Shown here one piece after another: positions 49,451-59,330 of a stretch of 64,000 bases of DNA. This DNA comes from Saccharomycopsis malanga. Lineage: Eukaryota; Ascomycota; Saccharomycetes; Ascoideales; Saccharomycopsidaceae. Positions within the stretch are counted from its first letter, which is position 1, and each line of letters opens with the position of its first letter. Made by a program: the position numbers and the translations under genes. The notes beneath the pieces are model-generated. The model searched no databases. It was not told the DNA's origin and worked only from the letters and a program-made list of their open reading frames with translations. The stretch covers positions 868,001-932,000 of the forward strand of contig CP025325.1 of NCBI GenBank assembly GCA_004014935.1, given 5' to 3'.

Positions 49451-50565
49451 AAAATCTGTAATTTTTGCTTCAATCTTAATTTAGGCTTTCAACAATTAAA
49501 CTCTTCCAATACAATTATCGTATCAGACCATTTTCAACATTAACTTGACTAGGAATCTTTATAAAACGGACACTTTTGAACAGAGGTATAAAGCTTCTTA
49601 ATGAGCACATTACGCTTTTCCGAACCCCATAAAATATTCACTGTATAGCGGAAGTTGAAATATTCTAGTTCGACAAGATGATACTTTCTCAATATTGAAT
49701 ATTATGTAAAAGCCAAATCTCAAATCAAAGTACATGCTATAAAACCTTAGATTTTACAGAGTATAGAAATTTAATTTTTGTATGGTTTGGTTCGCTGTAA
49801 AGACTCTAGAATATGGCTTAAAAGAATCAACTTTTTGTCAAAATTGACAATTTTTACAAATAACACTTTAATTAGCGAAAAAATACAAGATGTTAATGTA
49901 TGTTTTTTAAATCAAACTAACTTGAATAGCATAGTTTTATTTCAATAAAATGTCTGCTGATTACTTCAAAACATCAACAGCGGGAAACGAGTCCCAAAAA
50001 TCAGAGTGAAAAACGCTACACTATTTTAAGTGGCGGATGGCTTAGCCAACTTGGCCACTTGGCAATAGCAAGGCATTGAATATAGGCATATTTTTGAATA
50101 TCTTTACTTTTGGAGAGTACATTTTGGCAATTGATATGCCCATTTTTTGCGAAGTATATAAGCAAAGATAAAAGAGTAATTGGAATAAGCTGCTCAAATG
50201 CCTTCTGACCGTCAGATATACCGGTAAATTCTTGTCTCGATGCCCAAAAATCAACTTAAGTCGGGCGAAAGAGCTGAGCCGTCCTGCCCAACAGCTAGAT
50301 ATAGTATTTATGAATATAATTAATACATAGAATCCTGCTTGTTGGCTATTTTTCAAATATCAATTCGCTATAAGTATAATAATTGTTATTTCAAAATTGG
50401 CTTACTAGTATTATAGAAAGTGCTGCTTTATAAGACTACTATTCTGTGACCTACAATATTGTCTACAATCTGTTATAGGCATATCAATCTTATCAATGCA
50501 CAAAGTTTTTTCTGCATATATTGACCTTCATTATTACTTGGACGGAAATTATATAATTTATCATA

Positions 50566-50694
50566 GGCCACTGAGCCGTATGGCTCAGTGGCCAGTGCTC
50601 TCGGAGAAGATAAAAGACCTAATAGGCACAAAGGTGAGACATGACGCGTATCTACGAAACTGATATGTACTGGACTCGAAATATATGGTATTTA
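50566..50694 (+). mobile_element. SINE-like copy, very short form
   Basis: Intact head GGCCACTGAGCCGTATGGCTC, GTGCTCTCGGAGAAGATAAA, AGGCACAAAGGTGAGACATG joined directly to ACGCGTATCTACGAAACTGA, TACTGGACTCGAAATATATG. Middle removed. Confidence 0.85.
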
Positions 50695-50855
50695 TTTTAT
50701 TTTTTTATAAATTATTATTTAATGAAAAGTATCACTATTGTTACATCATCATCATCCAAAGAGTTATAATGTCAAATGTACACCCCGGGTAACGACTATA
50801 ATGTTAATATAGTGGAGGCTGAGAAGGGTATGAAGATGCTGTAATTAGCGATGGG

Positions 50856-52319
50856 ATGAGTGTAGGGTGTGACAGGATGAGTGATGGAGAAGCAAATACG
50901 TTTCGATACATTGATGGATATGATATAAGGCTGGCTGATGACGAGTTTGACTATAAAAATGTGCCATATATTGGGTTTTCGGAGGCCGTGACTCAGAAAG
51001 CAGTAAACTTGGATTATTTATTATGTCCAGTGTGCAAAAATCCCTTTTTGAAGCCCTACGTGACAAAATGCGGCCATACGTTCTGTTATGAGTGTCTTGT
51101 GGAGGCTCTTCGACATACCGGTGACGCGTGTCCTTTAGACAAAGTGGTTTTATTACGGAGAAGTCAAGACGGGGAATTAAACAATGTAGAAAGGTCCAGT
51201 GGGACAAACTCCGAATCTGGATCTCTGGAAGAGTTGCTGGAAACTCCTTTGAGCTTAGAAGATAACGTAAAGTATGATATTTCACCAGCACCATTGATAG
51301 TAAAGGTTCTTGTTGATGATTTGGGAGTAAGGTGTTTGAATCATCAACGAGGCTGCAAATGGACTGGATTACGTAGTGATGTTCGTAACCATGTAGTTAA
51401 TGAGTGCGGATATACTAGAGTTATCTGTGGAGGCGGTATCGTATCTGATGAGTCAGAAGATAATACAGCCTGTGTTGAATTGATTGAAAGAAGGTTCGTT
51501 GATACTTTTTCAGAGAAGTGTCATCATCAATCAGAATTGTATACTTCCCATGTTTATGGAGAAGATTTTTTGCAAAAAAGAGACTCACAAGACGGTTTGC
51601 AAGATGGAGAATCAACAGAGAAAATGAGCAGGCTCATTGATACAAGCTCACCAGCAGACAGCGCAGTTCTTGCGTGTCCCAATGCGTCGATAGGTTGTGA
51701 TTGGAAATATGAAATTGCAGAGGATTATTTCCACAAGTTTAAAAAACAAAATCGGATAATAGAAAGTCATGTTAATACCTTTTGCCGCTACCAGAAACTT
51801 AACCAACGGCTACAACAGCAAGACGAACAATTAGAACATCTCCGCTCCACCAATAACCGTTTAGAAAATAAATATAATTGGCTCATCAATTCCATTCCAT
51901 TCCTTAACACCAACAACCAATATATCAACAACCAGTACAATAGCAAGTCCATGAACAATATTGACTCCTCGAAAAATACTTACGAAGAGATTGAAAAGTT
52001 CAATCATGAATTGCATCAATCACATGGATACATTTCCCCAATAGGTCACAAGGATGTGCCTAATTACGAAGCATATGTCAAACAGCTTATTGCAGATAAT
52101 CTTCTGCTAAAGAATGATATCAGTTATTTGAATGCTACAGTGAGCAGCTTACAATTGCAAATGAACCAGTTGTCCTTTTCCTATAAACAGCAGCTTTTCA
52201 ATACCGAAATGCAGCGCATACACACATTCCAGCAAAGGTTCAGCGGAGAAAGATTAAGCTCGTCGACCAACGAAAGTGAAAGCGATTTGAGCGACAGTTT
52301 CTCCAGAGTCAAGTTGTGA
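50856..52319 (+). CDS. RING and TRAF-type zinc-finger protein
   Basis: Probable E3 ubiquitin ligase of unknown target, 487 residues. RING at 57-95: C57-x2-C60, C72-x-H74, C77-x2-C80 and CPLD, so the last zinc ligand is Asp95 instead of Cys, as in some TRAF RINGs. A TRAF-type zinc finger starts near VRCLNHQRGCKW (Cys/His pairs up to GYTRVICGG), a second Cys pair occurs in LACPNASIGCDW, and a coiled coil lies at about 325-350 and 415-440. The C-terminus is Ser-rich. RING plus TRAF-zinc-finger plus coiled coil resembles animal TRAF proteins, but the MATH domain is absent. Two in-frame ATGs (50856 and 50877); I use the first. No specific yeast orthologue recalled. Confidence 0.75.
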   Translation: MSVGCDRMSDGEANTFRYIDGYDIRLADDEFDYKNVPYIGFSEAVTQKAVNLDYLLCPVCKNPFLKPYVTKCGHTFCYECLVEALRHTGDACPLDKVVLLRRSQDGELNNVERSSGTNSESGSLEELLETPLSLEDNVKYDISPAPLIVKVLVDDLGVRCLNHQRGCKWTGLRSDVRNHVVNECGYTRVICGGGIVSDESEDNTACVELIERRFVDTFSEKCHHQSELYTSHVYGEDFLQKRDSQDGLQDGESTEKMSRLIDTSSPADSAVLACPNASIGCDWKYEIAEDYFHKFKKQNRIIESHVNTFCRYQKLNQRLQQQDEQLEHLRSTNNRLENKYNWLINSIPFLNTNNQYINNQYNSKSMNNIDSSKNTYEEIEKFNHELHQSHGYISPIGHKDVPNYEAYVKQLIADNLLLKNDISYLNATVSSLQLQMNQLSFSYKQQLFNTEMQRIHTFQQRFSGERLSSSTNESESDLSDSFSRVKL

Positions 52320-53427
52320 TGTTTAGCCCACGCGATATTAAATTTTATGATATGAATGAATACACGATAGTAATATAATACATTGGCATTGGTATTTTGT
52401 ACGGCATGTCATAAAACTATTGTTGAAGATTGATTCCGTTTAAACTATTTGATAAAATGGCAGGTTAAAACCATCGTGTAGTTGTATTTGGTGATCTATA
52501 TATGCTAAGGTAATAGCGCGAAACAATTTAAAGACCATTTATAGTGACTTATTGGCTCTCATACGTATGTTGTACTGTGGTATATTACCATACACTATAA
52601 ACATTGATCAAAAACTCAATCTGATAGTATGAACCAATATACCATTCATACTGATTAATCAGAATACTTACACTACTGCGTAGACATTAGTATTAAAGGC
52701 ATAAAACAGATTGATAAATTTGTTTAAACAAAATATTTCGAAAACTTGTTTGAGCATTCACGTCAATTCAATTGTAAATTACAAATGTACTGTAATCAGT
52801 ACCTGAAAACTTGCTACGATATTGTAAACATGGGCCTAAACTATAGAACCAGCGACATGAATAATTCTCAACAAATTGAATGAATGACAATGAAGGTACA
52901 AAGTGCAAAATTGTTGTAATTTCATAATCCTTTCACCTGACATTTTTGTTCCATTTCCTATATCCATATATATCGCTAATTCAAAATATATAACATAAAC
53001 ACAGATAGGGAGACAATGTCAATATTCAAATATTCACTTTTTTAAAAAAAACATTCTTAGTCATTCTTTTGACCTTTTACCAACACTCTCTCAGACATTC
53101 TTTTTGATTCTCTTTTGATTGATTAATTAATTAGATACTTTTCTCAGACATTCTTTTTGGTTCTCTTTTAAAACAGTTAATAAATAAAATACTTTCTCAA
53201 ACATTCTTTCAATATCTATTCAATAAAAATGACTAATTAAATACCAAACATTTTTGATATCAACTTGCAATCCCATCAACACATTATTAGTACATACTTC
53301 TTAAAGATCTATTCATAAATCGAAAACAACCACCTTAAAGATATACTCAAACTACACTCAAATAAAAAGTCACAGACATTAAATTCAAAAATTGATCAGC
53401 ATTAGTTTATGTAGAAAACGAGATAAT
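52320..53427. other. Convergent 3' intergenic region
   Basis: AT-rich. A tandem repeat of about 55 bp lies at 53085-53240, close to the RPL25 3' end. No repeat-family copy or gene. Confidence 0.45.
53085..53240. repeat. Tandem repeat of about 55 bp, three units
   Basis: CTCTCAGACATTCTTTTTGATTC, TCTCAGACATTCTTTTTGGTTC and TCTCAAACATTCTTTC each start a unit that continues with TCTTTT and an ATTAAT/AATAAAT-like stretch ending ATACTTT. Downstream of RPL25; could lie in its 3' UTR. Confidence 0.75.
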
Positions 53428-54333
53428 TCAAATGTAGCCAATTTGGTTAGCAATGTCCAAAGCATCGTAGTCGGAGGTCAACTTGACGTAAGCCTTCTTG
53501 GTACCGTTTGGGCGAATCAAAGTGTTAACGGATTGAGCCTCAACCTCGTACAATTCCTTGACAGCCTGTTTGATTTGGTGCTTGTTAGCCTTGATGTCAA
53601 CGTGGAAAACCAAGGTGTTGTCGTCTTCAACTTTCTTCAAAGCGGTTTCAGAGGCAATTGGAGCAACAACAATCTTGTAAGCGTCCAATCTGTTGTAGTG
53701 TGGAACAACCTTGGAGGCGTATTTTGGGCTTCTAGACAATTTCAAGGTCTTTGGCAATCTGAAGGTAGCACTACTTCTGACCTTAAGGACTTTCTTACCG
53801 TTAGCACCTTTGGCGACGGTCTTTTTGGCATTTTGAGCCTTGGAAACACCTACGTTGGTTAGTATAATATTCTAATTTGTCAAACAGTCGGTAGGTAGAC
53901 CTGAGAAGAAAAATAGAACAGGTTTGGAAAATAGTGGATGAAAAATACTATAATGGTACTAGAAAAGTTCGGAGAATCTTGATATTATTGATTTGACTTC
54001 ATTCTTGTTCTTTTGAAATGATCTTGAAAAAATATAAAGCTTTAGCTTATTTATTTTGGAGTTGATAATCATTATTTCGTATTATATGAAAATGGTACAA
54101 TATCTACAAACCCATACTCTTTTTTTCCACTTTTGTTTAAAAAAACTGTTTCTCTTGGTTGTCAAGTATTTAGAAATTCTATTTGCAATCGTCACATTAT
54201 TTCATACAGAGAGTGTACTGCTATTCTTGCTTATTTTGATTTTCATTCTAATAATCCAATATTCCCACATCCATTCAGTCTCTAACTGCCCGTTTTCCAC
54301 CTATCGAATTCTAAACTTACTAGCTGGAGCCAT
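53428..54333 (-). CDS. RPL25: Ribosomal protein uL23 (Rpl25), one intron
   Basis: Large-subunit protein near the polypeptide exit tunnel; docking site for SRP and nascent-chain factors. Joined from exon 1 (54321-54333, minus) and exon 2 (53428-53849, minus) it gives 144 residues starting [14 protein letters not shown], with [17 protein letters not shown] and [15 protein letters not shown], nearly identical to yeast Rpl25. The intron (53850-54320, 471 nt) has GTAAGT at its 5' end, the exact branch site TACTAAC (minus strand, at 53858-53864) and a TAG acceptor. Exon 1 is only 13 nt, as in other yeast RP genes. The joined length is an exact multiple of three (435 nt). Upstream lie two CACGTG sites and a Tbf1-like site. 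No in-frame CTG was read. Confidence 0.93.
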
Positions 54334-54810
54334 TTTGATTCAATGTGTTATAATCTATTGATATTAATGTCGTGGACCGATCTCAACAATAAGCACTATC
54401 TTGTCGCTAAATGTTATTTCACTCTCCTCCTCATCAATATTGCCAATTTTTCGTCTGCACAGAAAAAAGATTTCAAGCTTCCTACACGTGATACCGGTGA
54501 AAAATTTGGCTTGGAAAAACTGTCAACCACAGCCCTAGTTTTATACACGTGCGTAACGCGTGATTATGTTGAATAGGTTTTGCAACATGTGCAAGAATAG
54601 GATATGTTAGGTACAGATAAATAAAGAGGGAAACGTGCTATTTAGCAAAGTTCATTATGCATATACAAGAAAGTAATGATTTAAACCAATGTAAACCAGT
54701 TTACATGAGCGGTTTTGTTATGTCATGGCCATCTATAATGGGCACCATGGTGAAAAGTAGTCAAAGACTATGAAATGTTGTAGTAAAATAAAAGTAAATT
54801 GGGACTGTTC
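54334..54810. other. RPL25 promoter / MRPS18 terminator
   Basis: 477 bp. CACGTG occurs at 54485-54490 and 54546-54551, with CAGCCCTAG between them at 54531-54539. No gene is seen. Confidence 0.5.
54485..54551. promoter_or_regulatory. Cbf1 and Tbf1-like sites in the RPL25 promoter
   Basis: Two CACGTG palindromes (54485-54490, 54546-54551) flank CAGCCCTAG, close to the RCCCTA core of Tbf1. Tbf1 with Cbf1 controls ribosomal protein genes in Candida albicans, in contrast to Rap1-driven S. cerevisiae. About 150-220 bp upstream of the start codon. Confidence 0.5.
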
Positions 54811-55474
54811 TCAAAGACGTCTTTCGGCAGGCGATCTAACACCACCAAACTTCAATTTTGTAGAATCCGAAACCTTGGTCACCAATTTTCTTATTTTGGT
54901 ACCTTCCTTACCTAGTAAAGCAGCTCGGAATGCTTCTCTACCTTTACCAAAGTTTCTGAAATCAATTTCCAAGTTTTGGGAAAGTTTCTTTTCTTCAATC
55001 AACTGGAACATTTTGGCAGTGGTCTGGAAAGCCGCCTCATATTCTCCACGGGCGGCCTTCTTGAAACCAAGATTACCAGCCGACAAATGAATCTGCACAC
55101 GTTGCGGAAGACGAAGATAATAGAGCACCTTCTGATTATAAGTCAAATCAGGATTGTTTTTGAGAAAGTTTTCATCTTCCATTACTGATGCAAGTGCTAA
55201 ATGAATATTGTTCTTTCCAAAATTACAGTATAATATGTTTTTGGTAATCATTTCTTTTTTCACAATCTTTGGCTTCTTGGCCTTCCCGACCTCCTGAACT
55301 CCTTCTACGGCATTTTGTATTATTGGCGATGTTGTTAGAGCTGATTATTGTTAATATAAAGTACTTTTAATGTCAAATAGGACCTTTGGTTCAATACATA
55401 CACTTTGTAAATACACTCTTTCTGAGCCCGGAAACTCCCAATTTTGGAATACAAACAGCCTGTTTAAACCACAT
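54811..55474 (-). CDS. MRPS18: Mitochondrial ribosomal protein uS11m, one intron
   Basis: Small-subunit protein of the mitochondrial ribosome, uS11 family. Exon 1 (55402-55474) encodes a basic mitochondrial import signal ([19 protein letters not shown]) and exon 2 (54811-55340) the uS11 domain: [46 protein letters not shown] and the end [18 protein letters not shown]. Spliced product: 200 residues (603 nt, exact frame), near yeast Mrps18 (217). The intron (55341-55401, 61 nt) has GTATGT, a TATTAAC branch-like site and a CAG acceptor. Without splicing, the exon 2 frame meets a stop before any ATG, which supports the intron. The splice sites were found by eye and should be confirmed with RNA data. 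Confidence 0.82.
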
Positions 55475-55935
55475 TCTAATCTTCAGTCTTTTCAACACGG
55501 TTTGTTGCTCAACCCACGCCCTTCACGTTTCTATTCGTTGAATTTACTACTTTTACTCATTTTTTTTCATCAGAAATATCACTCGTGAAATAATCAGTAC
55601 CTCCAGACTGGTACCTCCGAATCGGGTAACATATAGACATTATCATATATATATTAGATGACCTAGGAATGGTGTTTTCTTCAGCAGATGGAGTCGAATG
55701 TGACCCGAATTATTACGAGACGAAAATTCTTTTTCAGAGTGGAATTATAGAGCCAGTAGTACAGTCAGTTAATTGTTAACTCAGTGATAAATTGAGGTAA
55801 ATACATCTAAAGCTTACTATTAGCCCATACATGAGTATGGGGAGTTCGTTAGTTTTCGGAATAGTCGTTTGACTTATCCTTCCATTTTTGTAATTGATTA
55901 GTTTTCTTTTAAAACTACCTTACAACTTCTTTCAA

Positions 55936-56078
55936 ACCACTGGGAAGGATCTTTAGTGCACTCGAAGAGAAATAGATCTAACAGGCTCAAGGGTGAGCCG
56001 ATTATGTCCGGGGCATGGTTGAGTTCTCCCCAAGCCCCTCTAGATATAGCGCCTATATACGAAACTGGTATTTACTCA
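55936..56078 (+). mobile_element. SINE-like copy, short form, worn
   Basis: ACCACTGGGAAGGATC, TAGTGCACTCGAAGAGAAAT, AGATCTAACAGGCTCAAGGG, GTGAGCCGATTATGTCCGGG, CCCCTCTAGATATAGCGCC and TATATACGAAACTGGTATTT. The 3' end is cut at TACTCA; a hairpin follows instead of the usual tail. Confidence 0.75.
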
Positions 56079-56087
56079 TAATAATAG

Positions 56088-56123
56088 ACATCATAGGCAT
56101 TGTCATCACAATGCCTATGATGT
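56088..56123. repeat. Perfect 16-bp inverted repeat with 4-nt loop
   Basis: ACATCATAGGCATTGT (56088-56103), loop CATC, exact reverse complement at 56108-56123. It starts where the SINE-like tail should be. Confidence 0.8.
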
Positions 56124-56290
56124 TTTATAAGAGTTTGCACGTGATCATGATTAGAGAGGGGGGAGGTGATGGTATGGTAATGTATATGATTATACAAGAG
56201 AAGCTCATCTATCAAGTCAACATAAAAACTTCACATAAATTTACGATCAATTACTGCTGAAGAAGCATAATCTATATAATAATTTTTAAA

Positions 56291-56809
56291 ATGGATCATC
56301 AAGACAGGCTCTTCAAGTTCCGATTGCCATTTAATTTGCCTTCATCGACAATTGTTAGAACTGTTGGCGTGTATCTCAGTGGGGCGCTTTTTGCTCTTGG
56401 GTTCTGGTTTCTTATTGATTCTGCAATATATAGCAAGACAGTAAATGCCTCTGTTGTGCATGTGACGTTTATAGACTGGGTTCCAGGTATCTGTTCTGCC
56501 TTGGGCATGCTTATTGTCAACTCGATAGATAAGAGCCGTTTGCTTGATGACTCGTTAGGAGGAGGTTCTTCTACCACGTATCAAGCAAGAGTGATTTTGT
56601 TTTTAGGGTTTAGTTTATTGGCTGGCGGGCTTGCTGGCTCGTTTGTAGTGTTGATTTTAAAGTTTATTTCCAAAGGTTACAATGAATATCCTACTCTTGG
56701 TATGGGTATCGCTAATGTGATTACCAATGTCTCTATAATGCTTAGTTGTATTGCGCTCTGGGTAAGTCAGAATGTGGAGGACGAATATTCCTACTCTTTG
56801 GCTCTATAG
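56291..56809 (+). CDS. VPS68: Vacuolar sorting membrane protein Vps68
   Basis: Endosomal/vacuolar membrane protein of the TMEM50 family, which works with Vps55 in late-endosome sorting. The 172-residue product has four predicted membrane spans (about 21-44, 58-75, 96-120 and 134-152), with the family's VYLSGALFALGFW first span, DWVPGICSALGMLIVNSIDKSRL loop and second span, and a TMEM50-like ARVILFLGFSLLAGGLAGS third span. Length is close to yeast Vps68 (184). First ATG at 56291. Confidence 0.9.
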   Translation: MDHQDRLFKFRLPFNLPSSTIVRTVGVYLSGALFALGFWFLIDSAIYSKTVNASVVHVTFIDWVPGICSALGMLIVNSIDKSRLLDDSLGGGSSTTYQARVILFLGFSLLAGGLAGSFVVLILKFISKGYNEYPTLGMGIANVITNVSIMLSCIALWVSQNVEDEYSYSLAL

Positions 56810-56840
56810 TTTATCAATCTACATGTTTGACAGTTGAGTT

Positions 56841-56882
56841 ATATAATAATAATAATAATAATAATATTTTGTATTTCGAGTA
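56841..56882 (-). mobile_element. SINE-like tail fragment
   Basis: (TAA)n followed by TATTTTGTATTTCGAGTATG: only the last 15-20 bp of the family and its tail, at the end of VPS68 transcription. Confidence 0.45.
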
Positions 56883-56947
56883 TGTAAAACATATTGTGTC
56901 TAGTTATAATCTGTCAAATTATATTCTATTCTTCAGTAGTAATCTAG

Positions 56948-57979
56948 TTAACGCCGACGAGGGCCTCTTGGTTTGCTGAAATGAGTGACTTTTCCTGTAA
57001 CAGAAGAGGAGTCGACTCCAAATGACGATAAAGTCATTTCATCCTTAAGATCTGAGATTTCAATTTCCACAGAATCGCCCACTTCTATCACCTTATGTAC
57101 TACAATTCCCTGTTCCTTCAATTGAGCCAAATAGCCCTGTTTCGTAGACGCATAGAGCATTCTGTCTCTGATTTTGGACCCTGAAGGACAGGAATATATA
57201 AAAAACGTTTTGAGGGCCTTATTTTTATAGAATACAAACTGAGGTCCTTCCACTTTAGCGATCACATCAGGAACCTTCTCTGGAACAACATTTGACTCGC
57301 TGTCATGCAAATACACGGTCTCGGTGCTATTGAGCTTAGTTCTTATCACACTTTCTGGTGTGTTGAACGCTACAAGTTTTTCAAACACTTCTGGTTCTAC
57401 AGGTGTGCTTTTCATGTTGGAAGAATGATCCATTCTGAGAAGAGATCTTTTTGCAATTGTAGAAGAAGAGCCTGTGTCATTATAAAGTAAAGTGTTTACT
57501 TCAGACTCGTTGATCTGTTTCAATGACATTTCGCTGGCTGTCAAAGGAGCTGCGATTTTCTCGCTTCTCTCAAAGTCCTGCCAAGCCTTGTAGGAAATTT
57601 CATCAATATCGTTGACAGAATAGTTTTTTTTCACAATTTCACCATGGCCCAACTGCAAAAGTAGCGTGTTCTTCGTACTGGCATATATCATCTTGGATCT
57701 TACATTCGCATAGTCTGGAACATACGAAATAAACACATAATAAGCAGGCGTCACACTGTCATTCTTGACAAATATATATCGAGCTTCATTAGGTGGCAAT
57801 TTAGCTTGCAATTCTTTCCAATCTGAAGAAAACGATGACGTCCCGCTAAGTACAATGTCAATAACTATATTTTCATTCTCAATCTTGAGAATCAACGCTC
57901 TCTCTGATCCTGAGCTAATAAACCGGTTGAAAGAGTCTATAACTGCTGGAGACGCAGAAATTCCAGATTGAGTGGACAT
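56948..57979 (-). CDS. TWF1: Twinfilin, actin-monomer binding protein
   Basis: Cytosolic actin-monomer sequestering and barbed-end regulator. The 343-residue protein has two ADF-homology domains (about residues 8-140 and 175-310). Actin-binding helix sequences are RSKMIYASTKNTLL in the first and RDRMLYASTKQGYLAQL in the second, near-copies that mark the ADF-H duplication. The C-terminal tail is short and basic (SKPRGPRRR). Length is close to yeast Twf1 (332). ATG at 57977-57979. Confidence 0.93.
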   Translation of the reverse strand: MSTQSGISASPAVIDSFNRFISSGSERALILKIENENIVIDIVLSGTSSFSSDWKELQAKLPPNEARYIFVKNDSVTPAYYVFISYVPDYANVRSKMIYASTKNTLLLQLGHGEIVKKNYSVNDIDEISYKAWQDFERSEKIAAPLTASEMSLKQINESEVNTLLYNDTGSSSTIAKRSLLRMDHSSNMKSTPVEPEVFEKLVAFNTPESVIRTKLNSTETVYLHDSESNVVPEKVPDVIAKVEGPQFVFYKNKALKTFFIYSCPSGSKIRDRMLYASTKQGYLAQLKEQGIVVHKVIEVGDSVEIEISDLKDEMTLSSFGVDSSSVTGKVTHFSKPRGPRRR

Positions 57980-58149
57980 TTTGATGATTTACGTTGTTAA
58001 TTACTATTTATTATAGTTGGTCATAGGTGTCATCATCGGCCATGTCTTATTATAGTACTGCGTTGTGTGCCCGTGATATTGTAGGTATATAGGTGTTGAG
58101 GCAGGATAGTAGATAAAGGAAAATAAAATTGTTAGACTGTTAGATTGTT

Positions 58150-58300
58150 GAATTATTAAATTATTAAATTATTAAATTATTAAATTATTAAATTATTAAA
58201 TTATTAAATTATTAAATTATTAAATTATTAAATTATTAAATTATTAAATTATTAAATTATTAAATTATTAAATTATTAAATTATTAAATTATTAAATTAT
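58150..58300. repeat. 8-bp minisatellite, about 19 units
   Basis: About 150 bp of perfect (ATTAAATT)n, about 170 bp upstream of the TWF1 start. One substitution-free 8-mer array of this length is unusual in the window. Confidence 0.9.
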
Positions 58301-58847
58301 TGCTTTTCTTAAATTCGATTATTCAATTTCGAAAAATAAAAGAATTTTAATCTTGCATCTTCAAATTATACAAAGTTTTATTATGAATTATCATTACTAC
58401 ATGTTCTGATACGATTATATTAGACTCCAATTCCTGAAAATGTTAAAGTTGACCATTTCGTCACGTTATTAATAGGCAGTAGCTTATAATTAAAAGCCAG
58501 CGATAGAATTACGTAAAATCACTGTGGGTAATATTAAGATGATTTTGTATTAAACGAAAAATGGGTAAAAACCCAAGAGGGTATATAAAAAGATTGAACC
58601 ATTCTGAAATGAAAGAGGAAAAAGAATTTTAGTGGTTAGAACGATGCAAAAAGGTAAATCGAAGGCTCTAGACAATAGTGTAGACTCGCAAGTGTATCGA
58701 AACAAGTTGCTATGAGTACCAACTTCTAGCTGGAGCTAATAAAAATTACTTGAAAGATTGTAAACAAAATAAAGATAAAATAATGTAATCTAATTCGAAT
58801 CATATACTCATAGGATAATGTAATTTAATAACAATTAATTATAAATC

Positions 58848-58980
58848 GAGCCCAGTACATATCAGTTTCGTATATACGCGCTATATCTAAGGGGACTTGG
58901 TAAAGCTCAACAATGTCCATCATAATATTCTCACCCGTGTTGGTGTTAGGTCTTGTTTTCCTCTTCTCAGAGAGCGATCT
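58848..58980 (-). mobile_element. SINE-like copy, short form, minus
   Basis: ATAAATCGAGCCCAGTACAT, CAGTTTCGTATATACGCGC, GGGGACTTGGTAAAGCTC, ATAATATTCTCACCCGTG (short-form junction), GTTAGGTC and CTCTTCTCAGAGAGC. Head cut at the far right; no tail. Confidence 0.8.
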
Positions 58981-59330
58981 GTTGAATACGATTTTTCCAA
59001 AACATAATCACGGTATGTTCAATTAGCAATCTTGTAGAAACATGCCTAATGTTTTGTAACCGATTACATTGCCAATCACTTTGAATATTCGTTGATTCGT
59101 GAGCAGAACTATGTACCGTGAAAACTTTTCAGATAGCAAATAAGAATGGCCCCAAATGGACGGCCTATAGTATAAAGCTTGAGAGAAACATGGTGCGATG
59201 CACCACCGTTTGTCAATTGAAGATGGCAAGCCGATGCAAAAAAGAAAACATAAACGAGAGATACAAAAAATAAAGGGATTTGAAATAATAATAAAAAAAA
59301 TAGTAAAGATGCAAAAGGAATGAGCAAAAA

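Larger units (their letters stand above)
48993..50855. other. Divergent intergenic region with repeat copies
   Basis: Contains SINE-like fragments at 49131-49253 (-), 49375-49450 (-) and 50566-50694 (+). The remaining sequence is AT-rich. A minus-strand frame at 50042-50356 starts with TTG, not ATG, and matches nothing, so it is not called. Confidence 0.45.
55475..56290. other. Intergenic, MRPS18 to VPS68
   Basis: Divergent promoter region. Contains a SINE-like copy (55936-56078) and a perfect 16-bp hairpin (56088-56123) just beyond its 3' end. No gene is seen. Confidence 0.5.
57980..59330. other. Intergenic, TWF1 promoter to ERC1 terminator
   Basis: Contains an 8-bp minisatellite (58150-58300) and a SINE-like copy (58848-58980). 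The rest is AT-rich without a gene. Confidence 0.45.

Noticed and set aside
50042-50356. Minus-strand frame of 104 codons
   Set aside because: Starts with TTG, no upstream ATG, no similarity that I recognise, AT-rich spacer.
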